In this document: positions 45,486 through 56,714 of the stretch, piece by piece | Position numbering within the stretch: the first letter of the stretch is position 1 | Layout: the number at the start of each line of letters is the position of its first letter | The notes under the pieces: model-generated | Database searches by the model: none | Told to the model about the DNA's origin: nothing | The model's input: only the letters and a program-made list of their open reading frames with translations | From: Ornithodoros turicata | Taxonomy: Eukaryota > Arthropoda > Arachnida > Ixodida > Argasidae | Assembly (NCBI RefSeq): GCF_037126465.1 | Contig: NC_088203.1 | Coordinates: 91,760,668 to 91,824,667 of the forward strand | Length of the DNA stretch: 64,000 bases | Direction: 5' to 3' | Position numbers and translations under genes: made by a program

Positions 45486-46542
45486 CTCACGGAGCCGAAG
45501 TTCTGTCCCGCGTTATGTTGAGAATTCTCACGGTGCCGGAATATCGAGAGTGGCGTGCTGACTGGCGTGACGACACTTAGCAGACGGCACGTAGCAGACG
45601 ACACTTTAGCAGGTGCCACACTTAGCAGGTGATGCCGTGAGCATCTTCTCCTGACGCAAACAAAAATTAATCGCGCTTACAAACGTACAAGCTTCGCGCG
45701 CACAGCCACAAGCGCGAAGCACAGGTTAGGCTGAAAGGTCGTGCAGATTCCCGTCATATAATCACGCATGTGGGAGCAATTTGCCGGAGAACAGATACTA
45801 TTAATAGGCTGCGACTTCGCAAATTCCGAGAGCCTCTTCGTCTGACGAGCGACTTTGCAAGTGAGGGTTCTGAGATTTCCCCATTATAGTAACGGAAAGT
45901 CTGCCGCCACAAGTGACAACATTTCGAACTAAAATACAAGCGTGTTTCTGACTGTGTCTTCTACTTAAATTACTCCTCAAATGCGATGATACCGTTTCTT
46001 CGAGAAATTATCGTTGTGGCATGTAATAAACTTCTGTACCTTGGGTGGCGCGGGGTTACCACCCTGCGTATGCTGTTGACCAACAGATGGCGCTGCAATA
46101 GAGGAGGTAAACACTCCCGTTATTCCCTTCCGCAAGGGGACGTTGTGGTCGGAGTGGTAAGAGAGACGGTTTCCCCCGTTTTCAAACCTTTTCTTTTTTT
46201 CTCTAAGAGCTCGTGTATCGTAAGAGATACACGAATAATAGCAGATTCTCTTTGCGCCGCGTTAAAATACAAGATACAAAGTATGACGATGACTCCAACG
46301 AATATGGCCCTATTCAACTTCAGCTTCAATGTCAGGCTTTTTCTTTTTTGTGTGTGTGTGTAGCATGAACGTCGAACAATTCATCCAGCCAAACGAATCT
46401 ATGCGCGAGATTATATTCTACGCTACTGAAGAAAAGTTCAAATTCGCCTTATTCACGAGACAGATTATGCTATCTAAATTTGTAAACATAGAGAAGGAAG
46501 CTCATCAAAAATATTGATCGAATATATTTTTTATCTGGATAT

Positions 46543-46577
<35 letters not shown>

Positions 46578-49500
46578 GACGTCGGTACGTGAACTCGCAT
46601 ATAGGATGAGAAGACGTGCTATGTCATTTGCTAATATTTTCGTTACGCATTAGACAGGTCTTAGGTTGAAATACATGAACATTTCGTTGGATTTTTTTTT
46701 TTTTTTTGCGGAGTGAGAGGATGCTACGCTTACAATCGCTCGCTTTATTTATCTTTTTTGTCTTCCCAGCAAGCAGCTATTTTGTTCTCAGTAGCTTGTA
46801 CACTGTTTGCTTAAAATCGCTAAAATTGTTTGTTCACAGCAGGCAGCTGCTTCGTTCTCAGTACCATGTGCACTGTTGACCATTTTGCTATACTGGCAGG
46901 GCGCTTTTCTCCTTTTCTTTGTCATTTAAACTTATATTTTCTCATGCTGTAATGTGCGTAAATGTACTATCGGAACATGGAACACCGTGCACTGATTCAT
47001 AAAACAAATTGGAAGTGTAGCCCTCCGGCATATGGAACTATGCTTAGGCTGAGAGCTTTCCATAAAGCTGGCGATGGAAGTTCGAAGCTGCGAGATTGGA
47101 ACACATTCTGTTGAAAACGAGCTTCATTCAGGTGTCCTTTATTCGTACGCACCGCTATATATGTCAGGAAGATGAGAGTTTCCTAAACTTTTTCATCGCT
47201 ACTAATATTATATGGATACCCTGTAATCACGTGAGAGTAGAGATGCCCGGCACATATCCAACGAAGAGAAACTTCTTTTGTAAAGTAATACATACAACAT
47301 TTTCAAAAACAGTAGACAGCAAAGCTTTCTACATTTATTTATGGTACTAGCTTTCGTGCGCTGGACCATGCTTCTTGAGGTACAAAAAGTTTAAGAATGC
47401 AGGCGGTTGGGTCAAGATCCACTTGGCAAAAGTAACAACAAAAATATAAAAATAAATAAATAAATACAAGAGCTTCAATGTTTTACGTTTTGTACAACAA
47501 GTTTCAAAAAAATGTGGAAAAAATCGTTTTCTTTTTTTTTTTTTTATGTGAAGAAACGTGGTCCACCACGCGAGAGCTAGTACCGTAAGTAAATGTAGAA
47601 AACTTCAGTGTCCACTGTTGTTGAGGACACTGATCTTCGAGGACATCCTCCTTACTGCATCTACTAAAGTAATACGTATATGCAAATCATACCATTGGCT
47701 TCACCCAATGCACACCTACAGTGCAGGCAAAGCACGCTTTACATGCACATTCGAAATCGTCAACTAGGTTTGTAACGCGAAAAGGCTGACCGAAGACAGC
47801 CATGGAACACAACATGAAGACATGTTTCATCCATGTCGTCCGCCTTACTTGTTGACTACTCAGGCGTTTCGCGTCCTATTGTTTATCCACCAGCTGGAAA
47901 GAATTTACATTTAAACCTGTCTACGGAAGAAATCTAACTTTGCAGGGGCCTTGCCACCAGCTTTTCCAGTTTATCTCGAGAAAATATCGCACCATCGGGA
48001 TGTAAAGGATGGTAAAACAGCCTGCTGGAAGTGGACCAACTACAACAGCGGGCATCCTACTGTTACAGTAGAACACGTCAAGGGTACCCTTCAGGGTACC
48101 TTCAGGCGGTAGCGATGCTGCAGACCGTCCTTTCAAATGAAGAATTAATGTTAGAATGGCGTGTAACGAACGTAAGTTACATTTGCTGACCCCGCCACCT
48201 TGCGGCTTCAGTAGCGTTAAAGGGAACGAGCAAAATGGAGCTCTACAAAATGTGAGCAGAACATAAAGAAGGAGCAACAGTGGCTTCTTGACGACCAGGG
48301 GTCATGCCACAGCGCGTGTACGCGACATTGTAAACTTCGAACTCGTCGTACGTTGAAACATGGCGTGCGTAATCGTTCAATATCCATTTAGCACCGTCCG
48401 AGTAAAAGGGAACACGCCCAGGACGTTTGAAATGACAGTTCATCTCCCCATGAAATTACGAAGGATGATGGATGAAGGCACTATTTCGTGACGTGCGAAA
48501 ACGTATTGACCTCAGAGGAAGTGGTCACTTCAGAGATTCGCATGACTATCTTTTTTTTTATCTCTCTATCTTTTCGGGTTGAGCCCCACAACGCGTTAGG
48601 AAAGGTAAAGGGGCACTTTCTTACTTCTGCAAGGCAGGGTACAAGTGACGATTGCATGAGTGGATTGAAAAAAAAACAAAAAAAAACAGATGTAACGATA
48701 GGGATGTTTCGTAGATCAGAAGCAGACTACGAATACGGTACGATAAATAAAGCTGTCAAATCAAAGCTGAGCAATGTGATGTGATGCCAGTGGAAAAGAG
48801 AGCGGTTATCGCGAACACCTTCCGATCAGCTAAAAACCCCTTGTAACACTTTCAGCCGACAACACGACATGCATATCACGTCTTTAACGTTAGTAGTTCT
48901 TATACACACTTGCACACGACTTCTGACGCTTTCGGATTAGGCTAGTGAGAGTGCTGTCAAACACGACTCCTACATTGCCAGAACGCGCGTTTTGAAAACG
49001 CGGTCGTGACTTTTTCTACGTACGCCTACTTTTGCTGTTCGCTACTGCTGTAAAACAAGAATCGCCCTTGCGTCGTCTCCGCAGCAATTTCTGTTCCTTA
49101 GGAAGCGGACATTTCAACCGGAAACGTTGTCGGTGAAGTTGGAGGTCTGGTTCGATAAAACGATTCAGTTCACACTGACTTCCGGGAAGCAACAGTAACG
49201 GTTCGTGCTGCTAGAGGACAAAGAAAGAGCAGTTTACAGCATTCTATCACCGCAGGCCGCCAGTACAGAAAGCAGGGAAGCGAAATCCTTTGAATTCCAA
49301 GCATGAATGCAGCACTTCAAAAAAAAGCAAAAACCCACGTTAAAACGGAATGGTGCTGACGTTTTATAGCTTTCTCCCTTTCGCTGAAATTTGTTTTCGG
49401 AAGCCGCAAATTCCAGGAATAGTATGTGACTCCATTACTACATGACTTTGCTTTTTTTTTCTTTCATCACTGTTCTGTCTCGCTATATTCGAAGACGCAA

Positions 49501-50490
49501 CGTTAGTGTATTATCATTTGACAGAAAAGGCAAGACTCAATAAGTAAAAATAAGCATCGTTTGTAATAGTGACTTTATTCAGCAGGAACGTGTCTCGTGT
49601 TTTTATTACAGTAAATAATTTTTTTCCGGATTTTCCTAGAAACCTGGAGTTTTCCAAACAGAAACCACTTCACCAGCTTCACTGCGGTCAACCAACAGGT
49701 CGCCTAGCAGCACGCTTCCATCTGCTGGAATGCGTAGGTCTGAGTCCAGTAGACCAAAATTGCCCGTTCGCTGGCAGCTTCGCTAACAGAAGTGCTCCTA
49801 TCCCCAGGTGGACGCAGTCACAGTACTCTCTCCTCATCTTGTAAGCGGAATGCTTTTTTTTTTTTTTTTCACTGCAGATGACGCTGTCAGAGGGAACCGT
49901 GATTCTTGAGATTGCGTTTTAAACTGAAAAGAAAATGGGAAAAAGAAAAAACATTGGCGAAGAAGAGGAGTGAGGAGTCCGGTCAGCTCTAAGACCACCC
50001 TAATCGATTTTCTCGCTACCAGAGAGGAACCGGCCGCTGTCTTCTGTATACAAGGAAAAAAGACGGTCGTTTTCACGGATAAGGAGCTTAGCTTGTTTTC
50101 CTCAGATTATTGATAAAGGAATTTCCCTCGGGTCAGATAGCAAGAACGAAGCTACGTCACAAGAAGAAGTAAAAAATACTTCCTGGGAGGCTGCGTATGA
50201 ACGAAGCAGTGCCCATTCAATAAAATAGCAGGTGGTAATGTTTGTTCGGTCTTTCTTTTGCAGCCTTGCACTCTTTCTTGATGTATACTTTACACCAGCG
50301 AGTAAAGCGCATTAGGGTTGCTCCTACCGTGTTTTTTTTTTTCTCGTGAAGGCAGAAAGAGTATCAGAGTCCGCGCCGCTGCGAATATCTGACCCTCTTC
50401 GACAGACGCCATGTATTTACAGAGCAACATTCTTACGGAATATTCTGGTAGAAGGAAAAGTAAAAAAGAAAAAGAAAGTGCTCATGGCGC
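45486..50490. other. 5-kb stretch with no recognised feature
   Basis: I see no domain-bearing frame and no long inverted repeat here. 45510-45640 shares 'cggtgccggaatatcg' and 'tagcagacgac' phrases with the foldback region at 50500-50940. There is an AT run at 46546-46574 and several T runs. Confidence 0.4.
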
Positions 50491-50499
50491 AGACGTTCT

Positions 50500-50945
50500 T
50501 ACGTTGAACATTCACTCGGCGCCGGAATATCGGAAATATCGGCTAGAAAGCCTGCTTAATGCCTCCTCTCGCTCCTTCGCACGTAGATGTATAGAGACGG
50601 CCAATCACCGCAGTCAGCCAAGATGTCAGCCAATCGCCGAAGATGATTTTGAGACACTGGCTTTCTGTGGCTACCAGTGGCTGCACGCGTGGCATATGGC
50701 GGCTCATCTCGGCTGGTGACGTTGCCCACCTATGTGAGGCCGACAACGGCGAGCACTTTCAGCACCACCGCCACCACCACCGTCTCCATGGCTACGGCCG
50801 CTGAAAGCACGGTCGTGATTGACGGAGTTTTAATTATTACGTCACGTCGCTCGGGCGGTCATGCTTCGTCACTAGGTGGCGTTGGTACTGCGCACATAGC
50901 AGACGACACCATCGTCCCTGTCGTCTGCTACGGAATATCTTGTGG
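50500..50945. repeat. Foldback-family F partial copy
   Basis: 50775-50896 repeats the module of the neighbouring foldback arm ('ccatggctacggccgctgaaagc', 'cgtgattg', 'attacgtcacgtcg', 'taggtggcgttggt'). 50555-50580 repeats the inner-arm phrase 'tgcctcctctcgctccttcg'. It appears to be a diverged or partial earlier copy of the element at 50949-51893. 'cagacgacaccatcg' at 50900-50935 forms a small hairpin with 'cgtctgctacgg'. Confidence 0.5.
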
Positions 50946-50948
50946 CTG

Positions 50949-51893
50949 AGCAGCAAAGTATTACCCAACACCACCTTGATCGAGAAAGCCTGCTTACTTG
51001 TCGCCATGACGTAACAATTAAGAGTCAGCCAATGAGGATCGTGTTTTCAACGGCTGTAGCCAATCACGAACGTGCTTTCAGCCGTCGTGGCCATGAAGAC
51101 GAACCACCGTCGTCTGCGAGTTGTGATTGAACGTCCCCGCATACTAAATAGGAAAACTTGGAAATGAAGCGCAAAAAGGTCTAAATCCTTCTCAAAACTG
51201 ATTTTCTGGAAAGCGTCTCTTACTTTTTGTACAAATATTTAGGTCTGCAGGTTCCAGGTGAGCAGCAATCATTTGCGGGTTCTGGAACTCGCGGAACGGT
51301 GAATAGCACTAGCAGACGAATTCTGACTCTTAATCGAAGGAGGGAGAGGAGGCAATGAGCAGGCATTCGGTATCTAGGTGGCGTTGGTATTACCCATGGT
51401 TAGAAGAACACGAAAAGACATGACGTAGGACGTTGAGGCCTTGATACAGAAGGTCTGCTTATTGCCTCCTCTCCCTCCTTCGCTACGTGGACATATAAAG
51501 TCAGAATTCGTCTGCTACTGCGATTCACCGTTCTGCGAATTCAAGAACTCGCAAATGATTGCAGCTCACCTGGAACCTGTAGCCCCGAATCTGTAGACAA
51601 AGAGTGCAACACGCTTTCCAGAAAATGAGCCTTGAGGAAGATGTGGGACTGTTTTGCGCTTTATTTTAAAGTTGTCCCATCTAGTACGCGGGGACTTTCA
51701 ATCACTATCCTCAGACGACGGTGGTTCGTCCCCATGGCTACGACGGCTGAAAGCGCGTTCGTGATTGGCTACCGCCGTTGAAAACACGATCCTCATTGGC
51801 TGACTCTTAGTTGTTACGTCACGTCGACGAGTAAGCAGGCTTTCTCTATCTAGCTGGTGTTGGTCGTGCTCACGTGGCAGCAAAAAGCTATGA
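50949..51893. mobile_element. Large foldback element, family F
   Basis: Two arms, about 50949-51364 and 51449-51893, are reverse complements with modest divergence; an 84-bp loop lies between. The outer end carries 'caacaccacct' on the left and 'agctggtgttgg' on the right. Inner ends are 'ggagggagaggaggcaatgagc' and 'gcttattgcctcctctccctcc' in inverted order. Each arm contains two AGCCAAT boxes and one TGACGTAA site and one mirrored 61-62-codon frame. No transposase is seen. The superfamily is uncertain. Confidence 0.75.
51007..51068 (+). promoter_or_regulatory. CRE-like plus paired CCAAT sites in foldback arm
   Basis: TGACGTAA (51007-51014), AGCCAATGAGG (51027-51037) and AGCCAATCACG (51058-51068) occur in line. 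The mirrored set on the other arm is at 51760-51770, 51791-51801 and 51814-51821. The CCAAT flanks fit the NF-Y consensus. Regulatory function is inference only. Confidence 0.35.
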
Positions 51894-52460
51894 CGTTTTG
51901 CACATCTTCAGTTGGTGTATTCTGGTGAATGTCGCCCGTATGAATACACCGACACTCATATAACTTCACTGCATTTGAAGCCATAGAATTCATTAAATGG
52001 GTACGATACAGTGATGGCTGTAACTACGTAGCACTGCGCCTGCGCACACAGCTAACGATGTCTGCACTTTCGAAGCGATTCCAAATGTTCGCGAGAGTTA
52101 CGTCACATTTAATGCAACATGAAAAGTTACATCCCAAATTAAAAAGGCGGAAGGGAGATACAGACTAAAAAAAATCGAGAAATGTTTCAAATGTTAAACA
52201 CAACACTTTCTTAAACATAATTTCACGGAGAATTCGTTGCGGAAACTTCGAACGACGCACGCTACTTTTTCAGATTGGGTTTAACGCTTACATACATTTT
52301 TGCTGTGCCAAGTAGAAGGTATCTGCTGCTGTCGGCAGCAGAGCGAGACAAAGTATTATAAACACCCTTTGTATTGTAGGGAGTTCTATAGCGGCCTTTC
52401 TAGTAAGAAGTGACGACATCGACTACCGGAAACGCTTGATTGCGTCATGTTCCAACATAA
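51894..52460. other. No recognised feature
   Basis: Nothing recognisable; ordinary mixed sequence. Confidence 0.4.
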
Positions 52461-52462
52461 CT

Positions 52463-52560
52463 TTGGTGGTGGTGGTGGTGGTGACGAAAACCGGCTTGCC
52501 GTTGTTGGCTTCACGTATTTGGGCAGCGTCACGACTGTAGCCAGGATGGGATGAGATGAG
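52463..52560 (-). repeat. L-A-type LINE 3' UTR tail
   Basis: On the minus strand 'ctacagtcgtgacgctgccc', then 'ccaacaacggcaagccgg', ends in a (CCA)n run at 52463-52482. The same blocks in the same order occur at the 3' end of LINE L-A (10565-10635). No coding part is attached, so it is either a very short truncated LINE or a shared 3' UTR module. Confidence 0.55.
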
Positions 52561-52639
52561 ATGATGTGATAATAGATGAAGGTATGATGACGGCCGAAAG
52601 TTTCAACATGTAAAGAAAATTTATTACATTAACCTGATG

Positions 52640-52820
52640 ATATGTACAGTGCAAGTAGTAAATAACAGTGGTATATACAGTGAAGCCGGTTAATAACATG
52701 CAACGGATGACAGTGGTATATACAGAGAAACCAGTTGATAACATAGAACGAATAACAGCAGTATATACAGAGCAACCAGTTAATAACATACAATGAATAA
52801 ACAGTGGTAGATAAAAAGAG
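52640..52820 (-). repeat. 45-bp tandem repeat, four units
   Basis: The marker 'acag(t/c)(g/a)gtat' recurs at 52665, 52710, 52755 and 52801, so the period is 45-46 bp. Because 45 is a multiple of three, the minus strand stays open and encodes a 15-residue repeat with 'SVYTTVIR' and 'MLLTGF' in the 110-codon frame 52529-52861. It lies just past the (TAATG)n tail of the Tx1-like LINE. Coding is unlikely. Confidence 0.7.
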
Positions 52821-52858
52821 ACAGCGAAGAACAGCGCATACAATGAACCAGTGAAGAA

Positions 52859-54645
52859 CATTACATTACATTACATTACATTACATTACATACATTATAT
52901 ACATTGCATTACATTACATGCAATGAACCACTGAAACTATGAGGAAGAAATCCTATACAGTGCTAAATTAGTGAAGAGAGAGGACTAAGAAGGAAAGGTA
53001 CGACCAGCTTTCATTTGATGTTTTAACACTGTATGAAGGAGAGTTTTAAGACAACTCAACAGTGCGTGAAAAATATTAAGGAATTTTTCACGGTGAAAAC
53101 GTTCGTGGCTAGCCACGTCAATGAGAAAGCAGTGAGGTCCAAGTGGTGCAACTCACGGGTCAGAAAGTTTCGTACCTCACCACGAAGGGATGCTACAGCT
53201 GCCAGGACTGGAAGGAACCTCGCACGTCTCACCACCGCCCTGTTACGGGCCCTCCAGAGAACATGAAACCCTAAAAAAGTAACCAAGCGGCATAGCCGAT
53301 GCGTTACCGATCGCGGTGCAACACGGAGGGCATCCCACTCTAACGGGCACCGCAACGAGAAACAACGCGCAGTTCGCGACCAGAAACACCTTGAAACCCG
53401 GCATTCGTAAAATATGTGGTGTAAGATTTCTTCTTCATTACAGAAGCAACAAGAGGAGTTTCTTGTTACACCCATCCGAGAGAGGCGCCCGAGGGTAGGC
53501 AGAGCATCCCACCAGGCTTGCCACATGAAGTCACGTGACGCACCGGGGAGGTCGTTAAACATGCGACTTCGGAAGGGAAGACGTAGGTTACGAAGGCGGG
53601 CACGAGCCTCGTCCGCCGTCAGTGCCAGGCGCTCAGAAATCCGGACAGCAGGCACTTCCAAGACATCCCTGTCCCGCAAGTGGTGCTGTATCCGACAGAA
53701 GAAATCCACCAACGAGCCATGCAGCTGAAGAGGTGCTTCAGCGCTTACTAGACTGTCCAGTGGAGGAAGACCTGGCAGAAAGCGCGTCTGTTCAGAACAA
53801 AAGTGCAATGCCAGTGGGTGCGCTGCACAGGTGGCATCACGAAGTACCCTTAACAGAACCTTAAGCGCCAGACATTGACAGATAACCGAGATGTTTGGTA
53901 TACTCCAGCCGCCCAAAGAAACTGAAAGCATCAACGTTGGGCGGTTAACCACTGCTTGCCTTCCAGACCAAAAGAACGCAAACAAGATGGCATTCAAGCG
54001 AATGACAGTTCGAGGAGGAGGAGGCAAAATCTGCCCCAAGTGCCACAAACGAGCGCAAAGGACAGAGCGAATAAAATAACTCCGCTCAGCGAAGCTGAAA
54101 GAGAAGCATTGCGCCGATCGCACTTTCGCACTGACAGCTGTAATGGCGGAGTCCCAGTTTGCAGTTTGGATCCCTCGCCTGTCAAAAAGGATGCCCAGGA
54201 CCCGCAGCACCGTACACTGAGCGAACGGAACCACGGCTCGCACAGAGAATGAACCCAATACCATGATCTTGCTCTTAGATGAGTTCAGCTGAGCGCCTGA
54301 AAGGAGAGCGTACCGGTGAAAAACGTTACAGACGTTACGTATGGACTCCAAATCCCGCAGAAAGAGGGTGACATCGTCTGCATACGCAGATACCCTAATG
54401 GCCCCACCGCCCGGTATTGGGAGAACCCGAATGCCTGGATGGGCGAGAACGTGTCGGACAAAAATGTCCAACGTGAGAACAAAAAGCAACGGTGACATAG
54501 GGCACCCTTGTCGGACGCCGCAGGCTACTCTGAAAGGAGGGCCTTCTCGTCCATTGAAGAACATGCTGCTGGTGTGGGACTCGTAAATATTTTGTATTAC
54601 AGAGCAAAACTCACCTTTCAACATAACCTTCAAAACATTCATTGT
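52859..54645 (-). mobile_element. 5'-truncated L1/Tx1-like LINE
   Basis: The element comprises the C-terminal half of ORF2 (53056-54642), a 3' UTR of about 150 bp and a (TAATG)n-type tandem tail at 52859-52925. RT motifs and the C-terminal zinc-finger match L1/Tx1-type LINEs rather than the RNase H-bearing LINEs elsewhere in this window. The 5' end is lost within the RT fingers near 54642. I could not identify a target-site duplication. Confidence 0.8.
53056..54642 (-). CDS. L1/Tx1-like LINE reverse transcriptase, C-terminal 528 residues
   Basis: A single open frame of 528 codons. Residues 1-35 are the end of the RT fingers, 'GVRQGCPMSPLLF' is at 42-54 and the catalytic YADD at 87-90, followed by 'GAQLNSSKSKIM' and 'VLGILFD'. 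The mid-region (about 150-380) is the long hydrophobic linker typical of L1/Tx1. A C-terminal zinc-binding RT-associated domain with 'CCFCNEEEILHHIFYEC' occurs near residues 400-425, ending with an amphipathic tail. There is no RNase H. The endonuclease and first RT motifs are missing because of 5' truncation, and the first Met is simply the first in-frame one. No stop or frameshift lies in 1.6 kb, which suggests a young insertion. Confidence 0.85.
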   Translation of the reverse strand: MNVLKVMLKGEFCSVIQNIYESHTSSMFFNGREGPPFRVACGVRQGCPMSPLLFVLTLDIFVRHVLAHPGIRVLPIPGGGAIRVSAYADDVTLFLRDLESIRNVCNVFHRYALLSGAQLNSSKSKIMVLGSFSVRAVVPFAQCTVLRVLGILFDRRGIQTANWDSAITAVSAKVRSAQCFSFSFAERSYFIRSVLCARLWHLGQILPPPPRTVIRLNAILFAFFWSGRQAVVNRPTLMLSVSLGGWSIPNISVICQCLALKVLLRVLRDATCAAHPLALHFCSEQTRFLPGLPPLDSLVSAEAPLQLHGSLVDFFCRIQHHLRDRDVLEVPAVRISERLALTADEARARLRNLRLPFRSRMFNDLPGASRDFMWQAWWDALPTLGRLSRMGVTRNSSCCFCNEEEILHHIFYECRVSRCFWSRTARCFSLRCPLEWDALRVAPRSVTHRLCRLVTFLGFHVLWRARNRAVVRRARFLPVLAAVASLRGEVRNFLTRELHHLDLTAFSLTWLATNVFTVKNSLIFFTHC

Positions 54646-55945
54646 TCGTTGAAGTGCCTCTCACATTCCACCCATCCCGTACTGAAAGTACAGTGCACTG
54701 CTTTTGGTACAGTCACGTACTATACGGTTACTATACGCTCGGACTAAAAATACAACAAGTACAAACTTTCTACCACTCTTTCCACTGCGCTTCGTTAAAC
54801 AGCTGTCGTTCAGTGTTGTCACATGCCGCGCAGCTTCGAAACAAATGCCCCTCACATTGAGCACATGTTCCGACAGTACTTACGTCAACGTGTTACCGTG
54901 GAGAGGGTTAGGCCGGAGTGTTTGTTTCGGTAGCGCCACGATGTGTCCCGCATTCGTATACTGAAGCACCGTGGAGGACAGTGTTTACAGTGGGCGTCAT
55001 TCGCTCAAAGGGAACTCGTCGGGAATGGCTTATCTCGTGTGCCAGAAGGGAAAGCGGCTTTTCGCAGAAAATACGACTATCTGTAATCCGAGCTGGACAA
55101 CATCCTTCCGTGCTGGACTTGCACCCACTTGTATTCGAAAATACGACAGAAACGAACAAAGAGGTGCCCCTGAAACGCGTCATATCCGTAGAAAATATGG
55201 GGTGCTTCACTCAACGGATCGAAAACGCACGGGGGCGTATCGTTTATCCAAAGAAACAAAAAAAAAAGAAAAGAAAGAAAGTGAGAGTACTGTCTGCCTG
55301 GCGAGAGGGGCGGCAAGTTCCCACAGAGAGAGAGAGAGAGAGAGATAAAAAGACAAGCAAGAAAGCAAACGCACGATTGAAAAACTCACTGACAGTAATC
55401 GGCCAGGACGGAAGCATGTCCTTGAGTTTGAGGGGTTTCAGGACAAGGACGATCAGGAACTTTGTTCCTGAACTCCTATGGTCTCCTAATCTGCCGTCGA
55501 CGGTATATACAGCGTGGTCCACCAACCAAAATTAATGGTAAATAACAAAATCAACGGAGAGACACGCGGTCTCATGAGCTAAGGACATGAGCCAAGGACT
55601 CATTTCCGCGGATTTCGTCGAATTTATTTCAGCAATTGTCGTTGCGTGACGTGCCCTATTAGGTGCTACACTGAGTAAAACAACCACGAAGAAGCGATTT
55701 CCGCAAACAAAAAGTTAGGTTGACGTGTGAGAGTTCGGAGTTCAATTCAAGAAATTAAATTTCCATCAGTGGAAATTAAATAAAAACTGTACAAACATGT
55801 GGCAAATGTTCCCGGCAGAAAAAGAAAATCCCTTGACCGCATGTCTCTTCGTTGCCTACGTTGCTTACTATGAATTCCTATCACGGTCGGTGGGCCACGC
55901 TATATGTTGATCGTATACGCCATTGTCGTTGTTGCCTTCTTATAA
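54646..55945. other. No recognised gene
   Basis: The 205-codon frame 54918-55535 has Lys/Arg/Glu-rich low complexity caused by an A-rich run and the GA repeat at 55325-55345, and is not convincing. 55240-55320 (minus) carries the 'gcctgg/ccaggcagac ... ggataaacgatac' LINE-tail module. Confidence 0.5.
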
Positions 55946-55948
55946 CAA

Positions 55949-56551
55949 TAGCCCCGTTTACATGAATACGACACTAGCGTATCGTATCCAGTTGTCGAAT
56001 CGAATCCACCCATGTAAACGCGTCAATTCGCTAGGAGAGCGTATCGTATTCAATTCGCTAAACAGAGGTGGATCGAGACGGTGGATGCGCATTCAGACTG
56101 TGCATGTAAACAGACGAGGCGCATCAAGGCAAGAAGAGAGGATTACGGGTTCGGCTGCGGGCTCGTTGCGTCGTCTGCTACTCCTAGTCGGGATCACAAA
56201 ATGATGATATTAGGGAGTTCGCAGCCACGCTCTGTTTTGGATATGTAGGTTAGTCTACGCTAACAGAAGCAGCAGGGCTTGCAGCCGTAGAGCAGATTTT
56301 ATTCTGAAGTACGCTTGAAAATGGGGCGTAGATGCTACGTTTTCGACGTTTCAGCGTTCGGTGCGAAGGTAGCGGGACACCGGAAACGGCAGTATTTGCG
56401 GAAGTGCGCTTCTAACTTTCCGATATGACACGGCGTGGCGCCACCTTCGGTCTGGGCTCGATGCGCATTCATGTAAACGGTGGCGTATCGTCTTCTCTCC
56501 GGTTTCGACTCGATTCGATACGCTTGTGTCGTATTCATGTAAACACGGCTA
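55949..56551. mobile_element. 599-bp TA-flanked DNA element
   Basis: TA at 55949-55950 and 56550-56551 flanks 55951-56549. The ends GCCCCGTTTACATGAAT and ATTCATGTAAACACGGC are inverted repeats, continued by 'acgacac' and 'gcgtatcg'. The motifs 'gtatcg'/'cgatac' and 'catgtaaac' recur internally. The interior has no transposase. TA flanks suggest a Tc1/mariner-type or related non-autonomous element, but the terminus is not one I recognise. Confidence 0.65.
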
Positions 56552-56714
56552 ATGTTCCCTGATTCTATTGCCATAGATGGAGAGAAAATAAAATAAATTA
56601 ATCCAAATAAAATGGATACTCCGGTGTCTCGTGCGTAAGGTCAGCTCCTTAGTAGATCTGGTGCACTCGGCTTGGCAATCAGGAGGAAAAGAGAATGAAC
56701 GATTCAGCGTGTTC

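Noticed and set aside
52859..52925. CRISPR-like short repeat array
   Set aside because: It is a (TTACA/TAATG)n simple repeat without spacers, consistent with a LINE tail.
54918..55535. 205-codon plus-strand frame
   Set aside because: It consists of low-complexity Lys/Arg/Glu stretches from A-rich and (GA)n tracts and crosses a LINE-tail module in antisense; no domain.
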